This document shows, in pieces, positions 21,331 to 29,898 of a stretch of DNA of 64,000 nt. Numbering within the stretch: the first letter of the stretch is position 1; each line of letters opens with the position of its first letter. The stretch comes from Oerskovia jenensis (GTDB lineage Bacteria; Actinomycetota; Actinomycetes; Actinomycetales; Cellulomonadaceae): assembly GCF_016907235.1 (NCBI RefSeq), contig NZ_JAFBBO010000001.1, forward strand, positions 2,666,001 to 2,730,000, given 5' to 3'. Below the pieces are notes generated by a model, which saw only the letters and a program-made list of their open reading frames with translations, was not told the origin of the DNA and searched no databases. Made by a program: the position numbers and the translations under genes.

Positions 21331-22386
21331 ATGAAGGCTGCACGTTTCCACGGACGACAGGACATCCGCATCGAGGAGGTCCCGGCTCCCGAGCTGCGGC
21401 CCGGCGCGGTCGCGATCGACATCGCGTGGTGCGGGATCTGCGGTTCCGACCTGCACGAGTACCTCGAAGGCCCCATCTTCATCCCCGCGGCGGGCCACCC
21501 CCACCCGCTGTCGCACGAGGAGATGCCCGTCACGATGGGGCACGAGTTCTCCGGGACCGTGACCGCGCTGGGCGAGGGCGTGGACGACCTGACGATCGGC
21601 GAGTCGGTCGTCGTCGAGCCCTACTTCGTGTGCGGTGAGTGCGCGCAGTGCGAGGCAGGCAACTACCACCTGTGCGTCAAGATGGGCTTCATCGGCCTGG
21701 CCGGTGGGGGTGGCGGGCTCTCGGAGAAGGTCGTCGTCGACCGTCGCTGGGTCCACCCCGTGGGCGACATCCCGCTCGACCAGGCGGCGCTCATCGAGCC
21801 CCTGTCGGTCGGGCACCACGCCGTCGTGCGCTCGGGCGCGAAGGCCGGCGACGTCGCGCTCGTCGGCGGCGCGGGCCCCATCGGCCTGCTCACGGCCGCG
21901 GTCCTCAAGGCGCAGGGCGTCACGGTCATCATGTCCGAGGTCTCCGAGGCCCGGAAGACCAAGGCCCGTGAGACGGGCGTCGCCGACCACGTCGTCGACC
22001 CCACGCAGGACAACCTCATCTCCCGCGTCCGCGAGATCACGGGCGGCAAGGGCGTCGACGTGGCCTTCGAGTGCACGAGCGTCAACGCGGTCCTCGACCA
22101 GCTCTTCGACGCGGTCCGTCCCGCGGGAGTGATCGTCGTCGTGTCGATCTGGGGCAAGCCCGCCGCGGTCGACATGCAGAAGCTCGTTCTCAAGGAGATC
22201 GACCTGCGCGGCACGATCGCCTACGTGCGCGACCACGCCGAGACGATCCGGCTGGTCCAGGAGGGCAAGGTCGACCTCGCGCCCTTCATCACGGCGAAGA
22301 TCCCGCTCGAGGACCTCGTGAGCAAGGGCTTCGACACCCTGGTCCGCCGTAACGAGACCGCGGTGAAGATCCTCGTCCACCCGTGA
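21331..22386 (+). CDS. zinc-dependent alcohol dehydrogenase, 2,3-butanediol dehydrogenase-like
   Basis: A 351-aa zinc MDR enzyme; ATG 21331 with GCGAGGAC before it. Catalytic zinc ligands lie in CGICGSDLHEYLEGP (Cys and Asp/His region, about 35-49) and GHEFSG (about 69-74), the structural zinc in CGECAQCEAGNYHLC, and the NAD site is VGGAGPIGLLTAAVL. The sequence is closest to the (R,R)-butanediol dehydrogenase/sorbitol dehydrogenase group (MKAARFHGRQDIRIEEV start, EGPIFIP). It likely interconverts acetoin and 2,3-butanediol with NAD(H). It is monocistronic and followed by a strong hairpin. Confidence 0.88.
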   Translation: MKAARFHGRQDIRIEEVPAPELRPGAVAIDIAWCGICGSDLHEYLEGPIFIPAAGHPHPLSHEEMPVTMGHEFSGTVTALGEGVDDLTIGESVVVEPYFVCGECAQCEAGNYHLCVKMGFIGLAGGGGGLSEKVVVDRRWVHPVGDIPLDQAALIEPLSVGHHAVVRSGAKAGDVALVGGAGPIGLLTAAVLKAQGVTVIMSEVSEARKTKARETGVADHVVDPTQDNLISRVREITGGKGVDVAFECTSVNAVLDQLFDAVRPAGVIVVVSIWGKPAAVDMQKLVLKEIDLRGTIAYVRDHAETIRLVQEGKVDLAPFITAKIPLEDLVSKGFDTLVRRNETAVKILVHP

Positions 22387-22395
22387 CGGGTCCCG

Positions 22396-22446
22396 GCCCG
22401 ACGCCGGAGCGCACCTTCCCCGGGAGGGTGCGCTCCGCCGTCGGGC
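22396..22446 (+). terminator. terminator of the alcohol dehydrogenase gene
   Basis: 20-bp arms with one mismatch (GCCCGACGCCGGAGCGCACC against GGTGCGCTCCGCCGTCGGGC) around an 11-nt loop, starting 9 bp after the stop codon. No U run, as usual here. Confidence 0.8.
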
Positions 22447-22457
22447 CGGCGTGTCGT

Positions 22458-22514
22458 TGAGTGCATGATTCCGCTGCGAAACGCCCGGCGAGTCGCAGCC
22501 GAATCACGCACTCA
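22458..22514. repeat. long hairpin element A (TGAGTGC...GCACTCA)
   Basis: 22-bp arms with two mismatches: it starts TGAGTGCATGATTCC and ends GGAATCACGCACTCA-like (CGAATCACGCACTCA), followed by GCGGGG. It shares its outer seven bases and the right flank AGCGGGG with element B at 22659, although the stem interiors are unrelated. Confidence 0.85.
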
Positions 22515-22536
22515 GCGGGGCTGCCAGACTCAACCC

Positions 22537-22661
22537 ATGACCGACCTGCGCTGGAGCGACATGATCAAGGGTGTCCTCAACCCGGAGTGGATCGGCAACC
22601 TGCCCGACGTGTTCGTCGGCCCGGGGCGACCGACACGTTCTGGCACGTCGAGGCCCCGTGA
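22537..22661 (+). pseudogene. gene remnant between two hairpins
   Basis: ATG 22537 opens about 30 well-formed codons (MTDLRWSDMIKGVLNPEWIG then NLPDVFVGPG), after which sense is lost. A different frame then reads ATDTFWHVEAP and stops at TGA 22659-22661. The simplest reading is a gene whose middle was deleted, leaving its start and end joined out of frame. The intact family is not recognised. The stop codon is also the first three bases of hairpin element B. The 347-bp gap 22387-22733 contains only the terminator, two hairpins and this remnant. Confidence 0.5.
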
Positions 22662-22715
22662 GTGCGGAGTAGTTGTCGTCGATCGGCCGGATCCACGACA
22701 ACTACTCCGCACTCA
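22659..22715. repeat. long hairpin element B (perfect 21-bp arms)
   Basis: Arms begin TGAGTGCGGAGTAGTTG and close CAACTACTCCGCACTCA, perfectly complementary over 21 bp, with a 15-bp loop containing CGATCGGCCGG. Ends as in element A (GCACTCAGCGGGG). It separates the gene remnant from the convergent response-regulator gene. Confidence 0.9.
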
Positions 22716-22733
22716 GCGGGGGAGGCCGCCGGC

Positions 22734-23396
22734 TCAGCGGGGCGCCGTCCGGTCCGGGACCAGGCCCGCCTCCCGGGCCGCCACGATCGCCGCGGCCCGG
22801 TCGCGCAGGCTCAGCTTCGCGAGCACGCCCGCGACGTAGTTGCGGACCGTCTTGGTGCTCAACGCGAGCCGCCGCGAGATGGCCGTGTTGTCGAGGCCCG
22901 CGGCGACGAGGGCCAGGACCTCGCGCTCGCGGTCGGTGAGCTGCGGGAACGGCACGGCCGTCCGCGAGCCGCCCAGCACGTTCGCCACGGCCCGCGCCGC
23001 GACCCCCGGCGCCAGGATGAGCTCGCCGTTGGCAACGGCCCGCACGGCCCGCTCGACCTCGTGCGGCGTCGCCGACTTCACGAGGTACCCGCGTGCCCCG
23101 GCGCGCAGGCACGCAGCGACCGAGTCGTCGTCCTCGTGCATCGTCATGACGAGCACGGGCACGTCGGGACGGGTGCGCACCAGGTCCCGCGTGAGCTCGA
23201 CGCCCGACCCGTCGCCCAGGTCGAGGTCCATGACGACCACGTCGATCCCGGCCGGGTCCCCCAGGAGGGCCCTGGCCTCGGCGGCGCTCGCGGCCTGCGC
23301 CACCACACGGACGCCGTCGAGCGAGTCGAGCAGCGCGGCCATCCCGATGCGGAACACGGGGTGGTCGTCGACGAGGGCCACGCGGATGACGCTCAC
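22734..23396 (-). CDS. NarL/LuxR-type response regulator
   Basis: A 220-aa two-component response regulator; GTG 23396 overlaps the kinase stop (GTGA). The receiver domain (1 to about 122) has acidic pair Asp10/Asp11, phosphoacceptor Asp57 (VVMDLDLGDGSG), Thr in VLVMTMHEDD and Lys in YLVKSATP. The LuxR helix-turn-helix follows: LTDREREVLALVAAGLDNTA (about 153-172) and LSTKTVRNYVAGVLAKL (about 178-194). It controls transcription when phosphorylated by the upstream kinase. Regulon unknown. Confidence 0.93.
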   Translation of the reverse strand: MSVIRVALVDDHPVFRIGMAALLDSLDGVRVVAQAASAAEARALLGDPAGIDVVVMDLDLGDGSGVELTRDLVRTRPDVPVLVMTMHEDDDSVAACLRAGARGYLVKSATPHEVERAVRAVANGELILAPGVAARAVANVLGGSRTAVPFPQLTDREREVLALVAAGLDNTAISRRLALSTKTVRNYVAGVLAKLSLRDRAAAIVAAREAGLVPDRTAPR

Positions 23397-25567
23397 AGCA
23401 CGACCTTCCGCGGGAGGACGGCCCGCACGCGCGTGCCGCGCGGTGCGAGCGGGGTGATCTCCAGGGTCCCACCGAGCTCCTCGGCGCGCTCCCGCATGGA
23501 CCGCGTCCCGACGCCGGCGCGCGCGTCCTGTCCGACGCCCGCGCCCGCGTCGTCGCACGTCACGACCAGGTGGGTGCCCGGTGCGGGGGCGCCGTCCGGG
23601 TGCGCGGCGACCTCGACGCGGCAGCCCGCCGCCCCGCTGTGGCGCGAGGCGTTGATGACGGCCTCGCTCGCGATCGCGTAGGCCGCGGCGGCGATGCGGG
23701 TGTCGAGGTCGCCGCACGGCCCGCACAGCAGCTCGACCGCGAAGCCGTTCGCGTCGTGGTGGTCGGCGAGGTCGTGCAGCGCGGCCTCGAGCCCGGCCTC
23801 GTCGAGCGCGGGCGGCAGGAGGCTGCGCGAGAGCGTGCGCACGTCTCCGACCCGCTGCTCGACCTCGCGTTGGAGCGCCTCGAGCACGGCGGCCGCGGCG
23901 GCCGGGTCGGTCGCGAGGGTGTTGCGCGCGCCCTGCAGCCCGAGCCGCAGCCCGCTCAACCACGGCCCGACGCCGTCGTGCAGCTCCCGGCGGACGAGTC
24001 GCCGTTCGGCCAGGCGCGCCCGGGTCACGGCGTCCTTGGCCCGTTCGAGGTCGCGCGCGCCGCCTGCCAGGGCGAGGCCGGCGGCGACGACGGGCACGAG
24101 CTGGGCGAGCGCGTCCCGGGTCCGGGTGTCGAGGCGCTCGCCCGCGCGGGGGGTGACGGCGAGGTCGCCGAGGACCCGGCCGCCGTGCTCGACGGGCACG
24201 TGCGTGACGTGGGTCGACGTCGGCCTGCCCCAGGCGGCCTCGACGGTCGGCGGCGGGCTCTCGACCGCGGACGCGTCAGGATCTGCGGGCGGTGGCCCCG
24301 TGACCGGCTCCTCGCTGCCGGGTGATCCGGCGCGTGGGGGCGTCCCCCGGCTCGTGAGCGTGACCGACTCGAGCTTGAGCGACTCACCCGTCGAGGCGAC
24401 GAGCCCGTGCAGCAGCTCCTCGGCCGTCGCGGCGACGCCGAGCTGGCGGCCCATGCGCAGCACGGCCCGCCCGGGGTCGGTGGTCTCGCCGTAGACCAGG
24501 GCGCGCACGCGCCGCTGGAGCCACGTGCGGGCAGGCTGGACCGCGAGCACGACCCCGACGGCCGCGAGGACCTGGGCGAGCGGCCGGTTCCCGACGAGCG
24601 CGGTCACCGTGACGACGAGCGCGACGTAGACCGCGACCAGGGCGAGCGTCAGGAGGGCGCCGATCGTGGCGCGGCTCAGCGCGAGGTCGAGCCCCCACAG
24701 CCGGTTGCGCAGGACCGAGACGAGCAGCGCCGCGGGGAACAGCGCCTGGCACGCGAGGTGGGTCAGGGGCAGCGCGAGGATCACGTCGGGCGAGCTCCAC
24801 GTCCCGAGCAGCGGGAGGAAGGACAGGGCCATGACGGCCGTGCCGAGGGCCAGGAGGCCCAGGCCGCGGCGTTCCTCGGGCGGCCCGTGCCGGTGGCGCC
24901 ACCACGTCGCGGCCGCGGTCACGAGCCCCATGACGACGACGCCGAGGATGGCCGGGCGCGGGTCGTCGACCGGGGCCAGCACGAAGTAGAGGATCGACCC
25001 GACGCCGCCCGCGACCCCGAGCCACGCGCCCACGGACAACGGGTGGTCGCGCACGAACCACGGCACCAGCACGAACAGCCCGATCGTCCCGGGTACCCAC
25101 GCCAGCCCGTACGCCGCGGCGAGAGGGTCGAGCGCCGGCAGGTCGGGGTGCGTGCTCGCGTAGCTGCCCCACGCCCCACCGAGCGCGGCCAGCCCGCCGC
25201 CGACCCCCGCGAGCGAGACCAGCCACCCGACGACGTGCCGTCGCCGCGAGAGGATGATCGCCCCGACCGACCCGTAGACGAGCGCGACCATCGCGTCGAC
25301 GACGACGAACAGCAGGTCGCCGAGCAGGAGGCCCACACCCGACGCGAGCTGGAGGGCGAGCGCCGCCAGGCCCAGCGTCCACGAGGTGACCGCGATCGCG
25401 AGCGCTGTCCGCGGCAGGCCACCGGTCCCGAGGGCGGTGCGGCCGAACGCCGACCGTCGCCCGGGGCGGCCGAGCGGGACCTCGGCCGATGCCTGCTCGC
25501 GAGTGAGCGGGGGCGTGACCGTCTCGCCGGAGGACTCCGGTGGCTCGTCCCCTGCGACAGCGCCCAC
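23393..25567 (-). CDS. sensor histidine kinase (HisKA_3 type) with multi-span membrane domain
   Basis: A 724-aa membrane kinase. The open frame extends to 26740, but that crosses the next gene's strand partner region; GTG 25567 is the start best placed before the first membrane span. Residues about 55-330 contain about nine hydrophobic segments; a GAF-like linker (ATAEELLHGLVASTGESLKL) with a Pro-rich insert follows; the dimerisation box RRELHDGVGPWLSGLRLG carries phospho-acceptor His530; and the ATPase part has N-box EAVINASRHSGA and G-box AGVGTRSMRERAEELGG. It phosphorylates the NarL-type regulator encoded 3' (4-bp overlap). The signal is unknown; the large membrane part suggests envelope or membrane sensing. 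Confidence 0.88.
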   Translation of the reverse strand: MGAVAGDEPPESSGETVTPPLTREQASAEVPLGRPGRRSAFGRTALGTGGLPRTALAIAVTSWTLGLAALALQLASGVGLLLGDLLFVVVDAMVALVYGSVGAIILSRRRHVVGWLVSLAGVGGGLAALGGAWGSYASTHPDLPALDPLAAAYGLAWVPGTIGLFVLVPWFVRDHPLSVGAWLGVAGGVGSILYFVLAPVDDPRPAILGVVVMGLVTAAATWWRHRHGPPEERRGLGLLALGTAVMALSFLPLLGTWSSPDVILALPLTHLACQALFPAALLVSVLRNRLWGLDLALSRATIGALLTLALVAVYVALVVTVTALVGNRPLAQVLAAVGVVLAVQPARTWLQRRVRALVYGETTDPGRAVLRMGRQLGVAATAEELLHGLVASTGESLKLESVTLTSRGTPPRAGSPGSEEPVTGPPPADPDASAVESPPPTVEAAWGRPTSTHVTHVPVEHGGRVLGDLAVTPRAGERLDTRTRDALAQLVPVVAAGLALAGGARDLERAKDAVTRARLAERRLVRRELHDGVGPWLSGLRLGLQGARNTLATDPAAAAAVLEALQREVEQRVGDVRTLSRSLLPPALDEAGLEAALHDLADHHDANGFAVELLCGPCGDLDTRIAAAAYAIASEAVINASRHSGAAGCRVEVAAHPDGAPAPGTHLVVTCDDAGAGVGQDARAGVGTRSMRERAEELGGTLEITPLAPRGTRVRAVLPRKVVL

Positions 25568-25785
25568 AGCGCCACGGTAGGGCGCGCGGACGCCCGGGCG
25601 ACAGAGGTCGGGAGCGATTCCACCCGCACGGTCTCCCGCACTCTCCGCGGGGACGCCCGGACGGGCCCGCGCACTCCCACGACCGGCCCGGCCCCCGAGG
25701 ACGGGGACGGGACCGGTCGCGCGGCCCGGGGCGGGCCGTGGGGGTGGTGACGGGTCCACGGTGGTGGGCTGCGCCGTCGGGCCGG

Positions 25786-26478
25786 TCAGCGACGGTCGCC
25801 CAGCGCGAAGCCGAGCGCCGCGACCGTGAGCCACACCGGACCCACGAAGCCCGCCATGTACTGCAGCGGAGAGATGCCCACGAGCAGCGTCAGGCCGCCC
25901 AGGAGCAGGCTCACGACGCCGATCCACCGTGGCGCGGCGCCGTGCCGCAGGGACGCGACGGCGACCGCGACCGCGGTCAGGCCCGCACCGACCCACAGCC
26001 ACGGGATGGTCGCGGTCCAGTCGCTGAAGAACGCGCCCGCCTCGGGGACGACCAGGTCGAGGTCGGCGAAGCCGAACATGAACTGGGTGTCGAGCCCGGA
26101 ACCCATGAACGCGGCGACCGAGGTCAGGACCAGGCCCCAGCCGGCGACCGTGGGCAGGAGGCTCCCGGCGGGAGCCTGGACGTCGAGCCGGCGCTTGAGC
26201 CCTGCCGCGAAGATCAGGACGAGGAGGGCGACCAGGACGGTCGCGGTGTGGAAGACGAGGAGCGTGGGCGTCTTGCCCGCGAGGTCGGCCACGATCGCGT
26301 CGGCGTCGCCCGCCGTCGTGGCCCAGTTCGCCCCGAGGGCCGAGGACGCCTGGATCGAGACGATGCCCAGGACGCCGGCCGCGACGCCGGTCCACGCCCA
26401 GGCCCGGGAGGCGCGGGCGGGATGCCCGTGGGCGAGGTCGGTGCCGGGCGTGAGGGAGGTTGTCGGTCGTGCGGTCAT
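25786..26478 (-). CDS. multi-span integral membrane protein of unknown function
   Basis: A 230-aa protein, ATG 26478, with about six hydrophobic segments (AWTGVAAGVLGIVSIQAS; LLVFHTATVLVALLVLIFAA; LLPTVAGWGLVLTSVAAFMG; WLWVGAGLTAVAVAVASL; WIGVVSLLLGGLTLLVGI; WLTVAALGFALG). The cytosolic N-terminus is rich in Thr, Pro and Ala. It does not resemble a transporter family I can name. Its stop is 218 bp before the kinase start on the same strand, so it may belong to the same transcription region. Confidence 0.75.
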   Translation of the reverse strand: MTARPTTSLTPGTDLAHGHPARASRAWAWTGVAAGVLGIVSIQASSALGANWATTAGDADAIVADLAGKTPTLLVFHTATVLVALLVLIFAAGLKRRLDVQAPAGSLLPTVAGWGLVLTSVAAFMGSGLDTQFMFGFADLDLVVPEAGAFFSDWTATIPWLWVGAGLTAVAVAVASLRHGAAPRWIGVVSLLLGGLTLLVGISPLQYMAGFVGPVWLTVAALGFALGDRR

Positions 26479-26619
26479 GAGGGACCCCTGCGTGTCGTGG
26501 GGCCGGGCCCGGACGGGCGGCGGCCGTGGGTGGTTGGCACGACGAGCGTGGGGTGGGACGTGTCCCGGGCGGCAGGGGCCGATGTCCCGGGAGGCCGGGC
26601 GGTTCTCGCGGGCGGGCCG

Positions 26620-27051
26620 TCAGTCCTCGTCCGGCTCGCTCTCGGAGGGCGCGGGCAGCACGGGCAGCACGACGACGGGCCGGTGCTGCAGGTGCGACAG
26701 CCTCCCCGCGACCGACCCGCCCAGGGCCTCGTTGCGCCACCCGTCCGCGCCTGCACGGTGCGCGCCGACCACGACGATCGCGGCGTCATGGCCCACCGCG
26801 GCCTCGTCGAGCTGGCGGGCGACGTCGCCGTCACCCGCGACGACGAGGGTCCAGCCGACGCCCGTCCCGTGCAGCGCCTGGTCGAGCTCGGCCTTGAGCC
26901 GCTGCTCCCCACGGCCGTCGTCGGGCACGGGACCGATGTCGACCCACACGCACACGACCGACGTCCCCAGGGCGTGCGCGAAACCGGCGGCGCGCTGCAC
27001 GATGTCCGGGTGCTGGCCCGGGTGCACTCCGACGAGCAGGGGTCGGATCAT
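26620..27051 (-). CDS. universal stress protein (UspA domain)
   Basis: A 143-aa protein, ATG 27051. The alpha/beta Usp fold is visible: PLLVGVHPGQHPDIVQRAAG (strand 1 and helix 1), SVVCVWVDIGPVPDD (strand 2), VVAGDGDVARQLDEAA and AAIVVVGAHRAG (strand 4), ending LSHLQHRPVVVLPVLPAPSE. The usual ATP motif G-x2-G-x9-G-S/T appears as GAHRAGADGWRNEALGGSVA, so nucleotide binding is likely. General stress function; the target is unknown. Confidence 0.85.
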   Translation of the reverse strand: MIRPLLVGVHPGQHPDIVQRAAGFAHALGTSVVCVWVDIGPVPDDGRGEQRLKAELDQALHGTGVGWTLVVAGDGDVARQLDEAAVGHDAAIVVVGAHRAGADGWRNEALGGSVAGRLSHLQHRPVVVLPVLPAPSESEPDED

Positions 27052-27109
27052 CTGTCCATCGTGCCACGGGCGCGGGAGGAGGGCCCGCCGCGGGCCTACC
27101 CTGTGCGGC

Positions 27110-27742
27110 ATGGACCGCACCTCCTTCCTCGCGACCGCCCGCAGCGCCCTCGACCTCGCGTCCCGGCCCGAGGTCGCCGCCGCCTGGTCCGCCGAGAGCG
27201 CGTGCGCCGGGATGAGCGTCGGCGGGCTGGCCCACCACCTGCTCCAGCAGGTCGTCCACACGCGCCTCGTGCTCGAGTCGCCCGTGGCGCGACGTGAGGT
27301 CGTCGGCGTGCACGACCACTACGCGCGCGCCGAGTGGGTCGGGGCCGACCTCGACTCCCCGGCCAACGTCGGCGTGCGGGAACGCAGCGACGCGCTGGCC
27401 GACGACGGTCCGGACGCGGTCCTGGGCCGTGGACGGGCCGCGCTCGACCGGGTCGCCGTGCTGCTCGCGGACCCGGATGCCCCTGCCGTCGTCTCGCCCT
27501 CGTGGTTGTCCTGGTCCTTGACGACCGACGACTACCTGCTCACGCGGCTCGTCGAGCTCACGGTCCACAGCGACGATCTCGCGGCGAGCGTGGCCCTGCC
27601 GACCCCGCTGTTCGGGGACGACGTCGTGGCGGACGTGCTCGGCGTCCTGACCACGGTGTCGGTGCGCCGCCACGGGCAGACGGCCGTGCTGCGCGCCCTG
27701 AGCAGGCCGCAGCGTGCGCCGGGAGACGTCTCGGCGTTCTGA
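27110..27742 (+). CDS. maleylpyruvate isomerase N-terminal-domain (DinB-like) protein
   Basis: A 210-aa protein, ATG 27110, divergent from the stress protein. A four-helix DinB/MDMPI bundle is suggested by SVGGLAHHLLQQVVHTRLVLES (first metal His pair), the long Ala-rich helix around DAVLGRGRAALDRVAVLLA, and LLTRLVELTVHSDDLAASV (conserved third His). Such proteins include mycothiol-dependent maleylpyruvate isomerases and many uncharacterised actinobacterial mycothiol-linked enzymes. The particular reaction is unknown. Confidence 0.75.
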   Translation: MDRTSFLATARSALDLASRPEVAAAWSAESACAGMSVGGLAHHLLQQVVHTRLVLESPVARREVVGVHDHYARAEWVGADLDSPANVGVRERSDALADDGPDAVLGRGRAALDRVAVLLADPDAPAVVSPSWLSWSLTTDDYLLTRLVELTVHSDDLAASVALPTPLFGDDVVADVLGVLTTVSVRRHGQTAVLRALSRPQRAPGDVSAF

Positions 27743-27797
27743 ACGGCCCAGGCCCGACGGCGTCGCGTGGCCCGGGCGGGCGGCCTCTCCCGCGGCG

Positions 27798-28328
27798 TCA
27801 GCCCAGCGAGCGCTGGAGCAGCACGGTGTCGAGCCAGCGGCCGTGCTTGAACCCGACGCGTTCGAGACGCCCGACCCGCCGGAAGCCCAGCTTCTCGTGC
27901 AGCACCACGGACGCGGAGGAGTCGGCGTCGCTCACGACCGCGACGAGCTCGCGCACGCCCGCCTCCGCGGCCGCTTCCAGGAGGGCGGTCAGGAGCGTCC
28001 GGCCCAGGCCGCGTCCCTCGCTGCCGGGGGCGAGGTAGATGGTGTCCTCGCCCGTCGCCGCGTAGGCGGGCCGCTCGCGCCAGGCGCCCACGTACGCGAA
28101 CCCGGCGACGTCGTCGGGCAGGCCGGGTGCGCCCGGCACGGTGACGACCAGGAACGGGCGACCCGCCGCCCGCAGCGACTCCCACCGCTCCTCCCAGCCC
28201 GCGAGGGGGAGCGGTTCGGTCTGGAACGTCGAGACCGTGTGCAGGACGTGGTGCGCCGCGATCTCCGCGACCGCGGGCAGGTCGTCACGGGTCGCGGGAC
28301 GGACGGTCACGGCAGGGGCGTCGGTCAT
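27798..28328 (-). CDS. GNAT N-acetyltransferase, phosphinothricin acetyltransferase-like
   Basis: A 176-aa protein, ATG 28328. VRPATRDDLPAVAEIAAHHV opens the GNAT fold; TFQTEPLPLAGWEERW and YAYVGAWRERPAY-type segments (here FAYVGAWRERPAYAAT) are typical of the Pat/Bar subgroup; the acetyl-CoA pyrophosphate loop is GSEGRGLGRTLL; and HEKLGFRRVGRLERVGFKHG is the C-terminal signature including the invariant KHGRWLD. It acetylates a small amine such as phosphinothricin, methionine sulfoximine or a polyamine-like compound; the natural substrate is unknown. Confidence 0.85.
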   Translation of the reverse strand: MTDAPAVTVRPATRDDLPAVAEIAAHHVLHTVSTFQTEPLPLAGWEERWESLRAAGRPFLVVTVPGAPGLPDDVAGFAYVGAWRERPAYAATGEDTIYLAPGSEGRGLGRTLLTALLEAAAEAGVRELVAVVSDADSSASVVLHEKLGFRRVGRLERVGFKHGRWLDTVLLQRSLG

Positions 28329-28350
28329 CCGGGCACCCTAGCGCTGCCGG

Positions 28351-29742
28351 TCACACGGGGGTGATGTCGCCCAGCTTCCAGCTGCGGTCGAAGTAGGACT
28401 CGAGCGGGCCGTAGAACCGGAAGTAGGAGAACCAGTGCCTGCCCGGGACGGTCTGCACCCAGTTCGACTCTCCGCTCGGCGGTGGCGTGGGGCCGAAGTG
28501 CAGGGTGACCGAACCGTCGTCGTCCGGGACGAGGTCCGCGTCCCGCGAGCCACGGTCGCCGCGCTGCTGCTCGTTGTCGATCAGGCAGCGGGTCGCAGCG
28601 TCGTAGACCGTCGCGGACCAGAACAGCTTGGCAGGAACCTTCGCGGGCACGTGCAGGGTGTAGTGGCGCGCGCCGTCGAGCCACTCGCCGTCAGCGCCCG
28701 TGTACGCGCTGAGGTACGCCTGCCCGAGCCCCGGGGTGTGGCTCTTCATGGCGGCGGAGAAGCTCACGGCCTCGTAGAACCACGACGCGCGCTCCAGGAG
28801 CTCGTCGTAGAACGGCGCTCTCTGGTCGGAGGTCGAGAGCGCGATCGTCAGGTCCCACCGGCGGTCCTCCCAGTACCGAGAGCCGGCGAACCGCTTATCG
28901 AACGAGTTGGCCTGCGCGATGAGCTCACCCGCCGCCGCTCCCTCCTCGAGGATCGCGCGCAGGCGGGCGTCGGGCTCGAACGGCCGCTCCTTCTCGATCC
29001 CGAGCTGCTTGAGCATCGCGAGGTAGAAGCGGTCGCGCTCGTCGACGACCTCGTTCTGGTAGACGTCGTGCAGGCGCTCCCAGAACTCCAGCCCCGTGGG
29101 CTGGTCGCCCGACCACGGGCGCCCGTCCGGGGAGACGACCCGGGTCGCGGGCGGGTCCTCGCGCAGCGCGAACGGGTAGATCCGCACAGCGTCGACGAGG
29201 GCTCGTGCCCGGGCGTCGTCCGGGTCGAGGGTGCGGAAGCCGAACATGATGTTGACGCCCGTCGAGCGCAGGACGATGTGCTCCTCGGCCCCGGTCGGCA
29301 CCTCGTGCCCGGGCGGGAGGACCAGGTGCTTGCCGCCCGCGTCGCCCGTGGGCCCCATCTCGCCCATGACGCCGAACTCCCGCTGCCAGAAGTCCGAGAC
29401 CCCGCCCGCCGTGGGGCCGGCGGGGAGCTCGATGACGAGCGGACCCGTCTGCGACAGGTCGAAGAAGTTGAGGATGTACGGCGTGGTCGCGTTGGCCGTG
29501 ATGAGGCCCAACCGGTCCTGGTACGTCACGTAGTGGACCAGGTCCGAGCCCGTCGCCCCGAACACCTCGTAGTGGACCTTCCTCCACTGCGCGTACGACA
29601 CGATCGGCAACGCCCACAGGTACGCCTGGGTCGCGAGCTGACGGTCCAGCTCGTCGAAGATCAGCGGCACGTCCTCCCGGCGCGGGAGCTCGCCGTCCCT
29701 GCGGACGGACCCGAGACGACCTGGAAGCTCATGGTGCGACAT
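28351..29742 (-). CDS. DUF1254/DUF1214 domain protein
   Basis: A 463-aa protein; ATG 29742 with GAGGAG ahead, preferred over an in-frame start at 29811. The N-terminal DUF1254 domain (about 25-165) includes AYLWALPIVSYAQWRKVH and TANATTPYILNFFDLSQTGP; the C-terminal DUF1214 domain (about 345-455) includes GARHYTLHVPAKVPAKLFWS, SVTLHFGPTPP, NWVQTVPGRHWFSYFRFYGP and ends LGDITPV. This two-domain architecture is widespread in bacteria and structurally beta-sandwich-like, but has no defined enzyme activity. No signal peptide. Only 22 bp separate it from the acetyltransferase gene, so they are likely cotranscribed. Confidence 0.85.
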   Translation of the reverse strand: MSHHELPGRLGSVRRDGELPRREDVPLIFDELDRQLATQAYLWALPIVSYAQWRKVHYEVFGATGSDLVHYVTYQDRLGLITANATTPYILNFFDLSQTGPLVIELPAGPTAGGVSDFWQREFGVMGEMGPTGDAGGKHLVLPPGHEVPTGAEEHIVLRSTGVNIMFGFRTLDPDDARARALVDAVRIYPFALREDPPATRVVSPDGRPWSGDQPTGLEFWERLHDVYQNEVVDERDRFYLAMLKQLGIEKERPFEPDARLRAILEEGAAAGELIAQANSFDKRFAGSRYWEDRRWDLTIALSTSDQRAPFYDELLERASWFYEAVSFSAAMKSHTPGLGQAYLSAYTGADGEWLDGARHYTLHVPAKVPAKLFWSATVYDAATRCLIDNEQQRGDRGSRDADLVPDDDGSVTLHFGPTPPPSGESNWVQTVPGRHWFSYFRFYGPLESYFDRSWKLGDITPV

Positions 29743-29898
29743 CTGCTCTCCTCGACCTCTGGGCGGAGCCGGCGGACGCCGCCGGACGGGACCTCCCGGC
29801 CACGATGGCACGGTGACGGTTCGTGCGCGCGGGCACGGAGGCCCGGTGCCGTGTCGTCGGGGGTCAGGGCGTCGAGGACGGTCGCGGTGCTGCGGGCG

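Noticed and set aside
23393-26740. Extension of the histidine kinase frame to 1,115 codons
   Set aside because: The added part overlaps the membrane-protein gene at 25786-26478 in a different frame and is low-complexity; the kinase start is placed at 25567.
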